From Phragmites australis (Eukaryota; Streptophyta; Magnoliopsida; Poales; Poaceae): a stretch of DNA of 64,000 nt. The stretch covers positions 2,425,501-2,489,500 of the forward strand of contig NC_084938.1 of assembly GCF_958298935.1 (NCBI RefSeq). Reading direction: 5' to 3'. Made by a program: the position numbers and the translations under genes. The notes beneath the pieces were generated by a model that was given only the letters and a program-made list of their open reading frames with translations, ran no database searches and was not told the origin of the DNA. Positions 57,757 through 64,000 of the stretch are shown here, in pieces (position 1 is the stretch's first letter; the number at the start of each line of letters is the position of its first letter).

Positions 57757-58929
57757 ACGTGACGTTTCAGATTTGTATTGTGCTCCATCGCTAGCTTGTC
57801 ACGGACTCAAGCCTACTGGGCCGAGTTTTCAAGCTGTATTGTCTCTGGGTCTAATGAGATTGGAAGGAAGGACACTACATACTGAAGGAAACAGCCACCG
57901 ATGGCGATTGGACAAAGAAGAAACGGAACGGTTCCTTCATCTCCCCTCGGTTCTGATCCTTTCCCTTGCTCGCTTCTACATTCCCAGCGCCCTGTTTCTC
58001 CCTGTCTATTGCTGATTCACAGTCGTCGCAGATTTCATTTCTCCTCAGATTGTATCTCTAGAACTTGTATTTGGAGCTTGAATTTGCAATACATCTGTCG
58101 GTGGTGGTGTTGATTTGGTGCTTTATTGATCGGGTACGTAACATAGCTTCATTAGTCATTTCGTTACGTCTTAATCGCCCGATCGAATTGACAAACCAGC
58201 TAGAGTAATTGACACGTCGTACACACTCTCAGGTACCCTCACTGCCACGACGTGATGTTTGTATATATGTGTAAATTAACACGCACGTTTTTTGCTGAAC
58301 CACTCCAGTAAACTGACGACTTGAAACATCATATATATATACAAGAGCAGAAAAAAGTTCTGACTTTTGACTGGGCATTTGGACGCGGAAAAAAATCTCA
58401 GGTGAGTATCGTCTGCGACTTTGCTTCACCGCGGAAACACACGTATAGCACGCATGCATGCATGTCTCATATTTCATACGCATGTCTCATATTTCATACA
58501 CCTACCAGGCTACCAAATGCTAGTAAACCTGTAAAAGTGGCCATGACCCTGTGTTGGTTGAAAGTCTCACATTCACATGCTTCTCAGACGACACAGTTCA
58601 GAATTGTGGTTTCTCTCTCTACAAACAAAGTCAGTCTTTATTGTTTCTAATATCTTTATTATTTCTAATTTAAAAGGTTATGTTTTTATAGCCCTCATAT
58701 AGAGAGAGCTGGTTGCTTTGACTGTTTGTTGTTTAAGTTAGAGCTGGCTTATACAGGGGTAAGGAGGAGTAGATCCACTTATGTCGATAGGGTACATATG
58801 ATATTAGTTAATTTTTATTTTTTTTAATAATGTATTATACGTAACAGCTCAGATGATATCTTTAACTTAATAAGTGGCCAATCAACTCAGGACACACGAT
58901 TATTTTTATTTTTAATCCGACTGTGTCTG
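57757..58929. other. Intergenic, no recognised gene
   Basis: Contains a stretch at 57,780-58,110 that could be an old LTR end (CTTCATCTCC...GATTTGGTGC), but no partner is seen. A duplicated CATGTCTCATATTTCATAC occurs at 58,463-58,499. No gene. Confidence 0.4.
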
Positions 58930-59105
58930 CAGGAGTGAAGCAGCGTGGCGAGGTGGGCGTCAGGAGAGACAGAGAGTCGAGTGGTCAGGTCCGTGCCATG
59001 CATGCAGGGATGGAATTCAATTCGGATCCGGAGGCAGCTGACCGCTAGCTAGCTTGGCTGACACGACGGCGGCTGGTCGTGGTGCATCGGTATCTGCGCC
59101 TCGTG
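58930..59105 (-). other. Decarboxylase promoter-like relic without a gene
   Basis: Shares an ordered series of words with the sequence upstream of decarboxylase copy B (43,500-43,690): GCGTGGCGA(A/G)GTGGGCG, GGTCAG, TTCAATT(T/C)GGA, GGCTGACnnGACGGCGG-like, and TGCATCGGnATCnGnGCC. In the gene orientation the coding region should follow below 58,930, but nothing there resembles the decarboxylase and the TATA box is absent. It may be what is left of a fourth family member. Confidence 0.45.
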
Positions 59106-59159
59106 GCGGCGTTCAATTCTTACGTGCGGCAAAATGCCCCTTTCCGGTGTGTGTGCGCG

Positions 59160-59270
59160 TAGGGTGGGTGGGTGGGTGGGTGTGTGAGTGAGTGTGCGTG
59201 CGCGCATGTAGTCAGGTGTACCACCTTCCCAGTAGGGGGAGTGAAATAAAAAAAAAAAAAAAAAATGCCC
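59160..59270. repeat. (GGGT)n/(GTGT)n and poly(A) microsatellites
   Basis: GGGTGGGTGGGTGGGTGGGT followed by alternating GTGTGAGTGAGTG and GCGCGC words, then an uninterrupted A tract at about 59,248-59,265. No function seen. Confidence 0.7.
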
Positions 59271-60405
59271 CTTTCCATTTCACAGTATTTTTCTACCTTT
59301 TGAGACACAGAATTAAATGTTGTTTCAAACAAGTTAATTATCCGCTGAGAAGAACAAGATCATGGTTATTTCGACATCTCCACTCTTTATCCTTCATTAA
59401 ATTACCAAAAGAGGTTAAATAATTGTATTTAGTATCTCATGTCATATGTGTATGTATTACCCAGTCACATAGATCGAGAAGAGAGATGCTAGACACGAAA
59501 GGGCGCTGATATTCTATTACGGCAGGCGTAAGTGGCTACCAGACAAATTAAGTACGGACAAGGTGGTTGGTAAGGTGTAATTAAAGACTTATGGGAAATT
59601 GAAAAGATTGGTGGAAGATTAATTGTTAGTAATCAGGGGTTTACGTGGCAAGCGTTGTTTGAGTCAAGTCTTGAGGCTATAGGAGTATCCATCACTTTTA
59701 CTGCTACTGCTATAGCCTTTTAGGAGAAACTTTGAACATGGACGGGTAGGTGAAAACACCGAGTTGAATTGACCGGGCATGCATGCAGCTAACGACGTAG
59801 GACGTGGTAAGAAAAGTTTTTGTCTAGTTTTAGCAAGTATATTTGGTTTTTTGTTCGATTTAAATTTAAGTAAGGTGGGTTAGAATTTTAATTTTTGCTT
59901 TTGAGGTAGAGCTAAATTGGCTCTTCTAAGCTGATCAAAGCTAGTGAGCAAGAAAACTAAACATACCTAAATCCTCTGATTCTCGACCCCATGTTGAGCC
60001 ATGTCGGCAAAAAAAGTTGGACCATCGGATCAAGATTGGACCAGGATGAGCTATCCTCTCCAATGCGTTCTGGAATGCTTCACAACACCAACGCCATCAC
60101 AGCGGTCAGGAAATAATTTATCGTGCTCTCCACGCCGCTGTTGCGCTTGATCCCCATGGCGCCTCACACATGGACACATGGTTATCACTGCTGAATTTGA
60201 GTTTGATCGGTAACCGTTTAATTTCTAAATGCGGTGTGAATCGAATTGGCTGGTAACCACGATAATCAGGCGGTTACCGTCGCATTTTTGAACTCTGTCA
60301 TGGCATGCTTTGTATTCTCAATTTCATTTGCTACCCTATTTTTTTATAAAAAAACTTGCTACATATATCAAGTTTGAGTTCAGCATATGAGACCTGTGGT
60401 TAATT
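59271..60405. other. Intergenic, no recognised gene
   Basis: No gene. 60,205-60,290 carries GGTAACCG and GGCGGTTACCGTCGC words like the hAT subterminal motifs elsewhere in the window, so it probably holds a small hAT remnant with unclear ends. Confidence 0.45.
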
Positions 60406-61428
60406 CACTATTACATAATAGGTTTTATATACGAGCTTATCATTATCGGTTTCTTACAAGTCGGTAGTGATAATCATTGCCAGTTCGTATCAAATACTGG
60501 CACTAAAAGTCCATTAAAAAATGGCAGTAGAACTTGACTATCACTACCCGTTCTAGCCACGAATTGATAATGATTCTATTACTGTCAGTCATTCTTATAA
60601 ATAGACTATGAAACTTGATTATCACTGCCGGCTCTAGCCACGAACCGATAGTAATAATTCGTCAAGTATCACTACCGGTTCATATTACGAACTGGTAGTG
60701 ATAATGGATGACAGCGAAGTTGAGCGGGCTGGTCGAGCAGCTGGCGTGGTCGGGAGGTGTGGTCGTGAGGAGGTTGAGCCAGTTGGGCGTTGGTCGAGCG
60801 GGGCAGCTCATAACACTGGTGGTGAAGGGCTCATAACACTGGTAAGGCGCTTGTCATGAGGGGTGTGGTTGTGAGGGGCCAAGGTTCGTATAGTGATAAT
60901 GAATGTTATAATTTTTTCATACGAAGTTGGATGAGGATAAATTTTATATAAAAATTATAGCCCTCAATAAGATATATATCTTCGTAGTTGAAACATTTTC
61001 ATTTAAAGTAATTTAGATGCCTAAATAATTGTTTGAAGTTTCAGACATAAGAGATCAAAATAATTGCATGTGCTATATTTATCATTAGTATTTCTGTGGT
61101 GAGATGGTAAGGACGTATGTGTATTTAGATCAAAAGTTGAGATGTCCCGAGTTCAAGTGGTATGAACCGCACGTGTGTGTATTTAGCACAAAAAATTAAG
61201 TGCCTAGTTGGGCCAAAAAATATTGATCCTGAGGGATCTACTATTAAGTTTTAAAGCCTTCAGCCGGCAGTGATCAAAAAGTGTCTTTACTGCCATCTCC
61301 AAAAACTTTTAGCTAGCAGTGATAACCTCCTATCACTATTAGTTGTCTACTGTTGGCTTTAAAACCGGTAATAAAGGTGGTTTTAGAGTAAGTAGTGAAG
61401 ACACCCTTTTAGACAATTTGTTCTAGTG
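60406..61428. mobile_element. Non-autonomous CACTA element, about 1.0 kb
   Basis: Starts CACTATTACATAATAGG and ends TTTGTTCTAGTG; flanking triplets ATT and ATG match at two of three. Ends carry CGGTAGTGATA / TATCACTACCGG repeats. The interior reads as the reverse complement of parts of the 829-bp element at 21,016, such as the segments around GTATTTCTGTGGTGAGATGG and GAAGTTTCAGACA. It is longer because of a GTGGTCG-rich piece at about 60,710-60,890. Confidence 0.7.
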
Positions 61429-62459
61429 ATGAGTTATTTATGCTGTTATCGTCCAGTCCACTGTCCATCCAAGGCTATAGGTAGCTATAGCACTTAGCCA
61501 TGTTTGAACATGCGCAATTTAAAATTTATTAGTATTCCTAAAAATCATGTGTGTGATTCGGCTAAAACATATTCTGAACTATCCATACAATAAATTTGGT
61601 ATGGTTTAGACCGCAAATGGCAATTCTTTTTGGCTCCACAAGTCACCTTAGTATTATTGTTACAGAACAAATTGTAACATATACCAACATTCGAAATTGA
61701 ATAATTCAAATTCTACGACTCTATTGGATGTGCATATTTGCAAATAGGACCTGTACATGTTGCATTAAGCGTGGCAAAATTTTGAGGAAAATCGAACATA
61801 ATTGTTAATTATTTAGAGGGCGTTTACAAGGCTAAATAGTATGAAATGATAAAAATGCATATAAATGGAGTATTGCAAAGGAACTCACTTTTTTACCAAG
61901 TAACCTAGGGTTGGAAATAATTTTAGAAATTATTACGCCACATGAGAGGAATATTAGTGAATTTTCTCAGATTTTTGGGAATTTATTTGAGGCCTTGAAA
62001 ATTACTAGAATTTCTAAAAGTAACCATTTTTGAAGTTTTTATTTTGAAATCTAGATGGGGTATTGAGGTGAATCCTTTTTAAATGGATTCATCATGCATT
62101 ATAGGACATATAGAAAAAGTTTCATGAATTTTAGAGTACGACAAACCCACTGCTCAATATAGAAAGCAGAGAGAAGAATCGAAATCACTGAAAGCACTGT
62201 TCATCCACGAAAATACTGTTCATCGAGTCACGCCAACCAATTTTGCGTGACTCAGCTGCCACGTCGAGCCCACGTATAAAAGCATCGAGGTTTCCGTCAA
62301 TGTGACCACTTTGATCACACCAATAAATATGGCGTGACTATGTTGTGGAATCACGTCAGATACTTTGACGTGATAAAAAAGAACTAGTTTCTGAAAATTT
62401 AGATGCCAACAGGCTATTATTAAAATATTAGTTTTAAAAAGGTTAAAATAAAAAAATCG
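61429..62459. other. Intergenic with a MITE-related segment
   Basis: 61,840-62,230 resembles the interior of the element at 55,517 (GATAAAAATGCATATAAATGG, CACTTTTT-ACCA, AGGGTTGGAAAT). No terminal repeats could be placed. 62,225-62,375 repeats GTGACT / CACGTCA words. No gene. Confidence 0.5.
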
Positions 62460-63160
62460 ATGTGCTGTGCCTGTGGCTTGGGAGGTACTTATTGTTCAGA
62501 CAGCCCAAGTGAACGGCTGGCCAGCAGCCGGCGGCTCGGACAGGTGGGCTGGAGCTGCAGCTGGCCCAGGCGAGCGGAGGCCCAAGCGGGGCCTGGAGGA
62601 GCAGGCACGGCCCAGGAGGAGGCTGTCGGCCTAGGCAGAGCATCTCGGTCCCATGTGGGCTATGTACGCTGGCTGGGCTGGCCCGAGCTCCACAGCTGGC
62701 CTTGGCTGGGTGCGCCAGGAGGCTGGTCAGGCGCACGAGCGTGCGTCCCAGGTGGAAAGCTGGCGGGGCGGTGTGCCCCGTGTAGTAGGGTGCTTTTGTG
62801 GTCCGGCGCGGGCACTGATTGGTCTGAGGGGCGCACGTGACACACAGGGACGACGCGGGCTACACGGCCGGGAGGGTAGCCGTGAATCGATTGGACAGCA
62901 GGCTGGCGGGAAAGCCACACGGGCGCGAGAAGGTAACTGCGCAGGGACGGGAGCGTGGAGCACAGGGAAGCGAGGCCTTGTTTTATGGATTTCTCAGCCA
63001 GGCGGTTCGGCATGTTGGAGTCGGACAAGTTTGATGGTTCGTGCCGTGCGTGTACAGGCGATCGAGTTCGACTCGATTTGTACTGCGTCGATCGATCGGT
63101 GGTCCGGGAAATAAATAGCAGAGGTGCGCCAGGGTCCAGCAAGGAAATCGACGACTGACG
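62460..63160. other. GC-rich tract, no recognised gene
   Basis: About 700 bases clearly richer in G+C than the surroundings, with CTGGCCCAGG / GGCTGGGCTGG words. Open frames exist in several phases on both strands, which the composition explains. It could be internal sequence of an LTR element. Confidence 0.45.
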
Positions 63161-64000
63161 GGTTCGGTGATGGACCTCGGCAGATAATTCGTAGCAAGGG
63201 CGAATAGTCTATTCGGTGAGGAGAGACTGATGTTTTGATCGGACATCAGATGGATTAACGTGTAGGCAACAAGACGTGTCGTACGGGTAAGTATATGAGG
63301 TGCGTAGTTATATGAGTGCAACAGGAGGTCATAGGCATAAGGTGTGTAAATACGGGAGTGCGATAAGATTCACATATGATGATGAATATTGTAACAGGTG
63401 CAGGATTAGCAAAGTTTCTGAAAGGCGGTGAGTATGAGTAAAACTCACTGGTCAGCTCTTGTTAAGCGGCAAAGACGATAACTCAAGTCCATGTACTCGT
63501 GTATGATGGCTTCAAAGTGGTAGATTATTCGTCAAGATGAAGTTTGTTGGATATATGTCAAATAATTGTATGGAGTTGGTTACGTATAGGACTAGAGTTG
63601 TATTAGCAGTATATAGTGAAGTAAGAGTAGGACTCCAAGTAGAATCTTAATATGATTACTGTAACGAGACCTCCACATAAATACGAGAGGAGTCCGCTAT
63701 TTGTAATCATAATGGCATAGCGATAGATTCGCAAGGCGCAGTGGTTCTACCGGAACCCTGGAAAGCAACCAGTGTTGCTAGTTGGGAAGGAGCACATGTA
63801 ATTATACCTTAGAGATATAGACTTTAATTGAACCTCGTTAACAAATATTATGCTCTGGTGTCGTATGTAATGATATACATTGTCTTAGATAGCTCGATCT
63901 ATTGCTTCAGCTGATGATTAATTTACTAACAGATGAAATTGCTCAAGCTCCTAAAACATCTATAAAGATATGTTTCAAAGAGGTGGGCATGCGGTGGCAT
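63161..64000. other. LTR-like sequence at the window end
   Basis: From about 63,546 (TGTTGGATATATGTC) the text resembles a retrotransposon LTR: GAGTAGGACTCCAAGTAG, TGATTACTGTAACGAG, a TATA-like CATAAATACGAGAGG at 63,674, and ACCTCGTTAACA near 63,843 as a possible end. The partner LTR, if any, lies outside the window. Nothing else was recognised. Confidence 0.35.

Noticed and set aside
62443..63321. Overlapping frames up to 160 residues on both strands
   Set aside because: GC-rich sequence with open frames in nearly every phase; no family recognised.
1..64000. CRISPR arrays, tRNA or rRNA genes
   Set aside because: None seen. Repeats present are transposon ends, simple repeats or segmental copies.

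Overview
The window looks like nuclear DNA of a grass (Poaceae). The two intact genes are intronless aromatic amino acid decarboxylases of the type rice carries as TDC, and almost everything else is grass-type transposon sequence: CACTA/En-Spm, Ac-like hAT, Ty3/gypsy LTR elements, an L1-type LINE relic and MITEs. I cannot fix the genus. I saw no rRNA, tRNA or CRISPR array, and nothing bacterial.

Layout. (1) 1 to about 9,050 is copy A of a duplicated block. It holds a solo gypsy LTR, a CACTA relic and, at its right end, a tryptophan/tyrosine decarboxylase gene on the minus strand (6,824-8,371). (2) 9,050-34,902 is spacer. A LINE relic is split by a 10.4 kb CACTA element (10,134-20,540) and an 829-bp non-autonomous CACTA (21,016-21,844). 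A third, broken decarboxylase fragment (25,733-27,197) is interrupted by a hAT-like insertion. A 4.46 kb Ac-like hAT element (29,416-33,878) has a perfect 8-bp target duplication and a dead transposase. (3) 34,903 to about 43,770 is copy B of the block, with the second intact decarboxylase (41,773-43,320). The two proteins differ at 14 of 515 residues by my alignment. (4) 43,867-55,487 is a CACTA element with an ACT target duplication that carries pieces of a ribosomal protein L10a (uL1) gene, a Pack-CACTA. A minus-strand Ty3/gypsy element (44,960 to about 54,760) is inserted in it, and that element contains a further solo LTR (49,878-51,000) and a gag fragment of opposite polarity. (5) 55,487-64,000 holds MITEs, a piece resembling the decarboxylase promoter with no gene attached (58,930-59,105), another non-autonomous CACTA (60,406-61,428), and GC-rich and LTR-like sequence at the end.

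Reading of the whole. This is a local decarboxylase cluster (two intact genes, one truncated copy, one orphan promoter-like relic) that grew by segmental duplication and was then filled with nested transposons. Elements in both blocks (solo LTR, CACTA relic, 49-bp CACTA remnant) predate the duplication. Elements in one copy or only in the spacer either postdate it or lie outside the duplicated unit. The decarboxylases are the only genes here likely to be working: they should turn tryptophan (possibly also other aromatic amino acids) into tryptamine-type amines in the cytosol, feeding serotonin and indole-amine metabolism.
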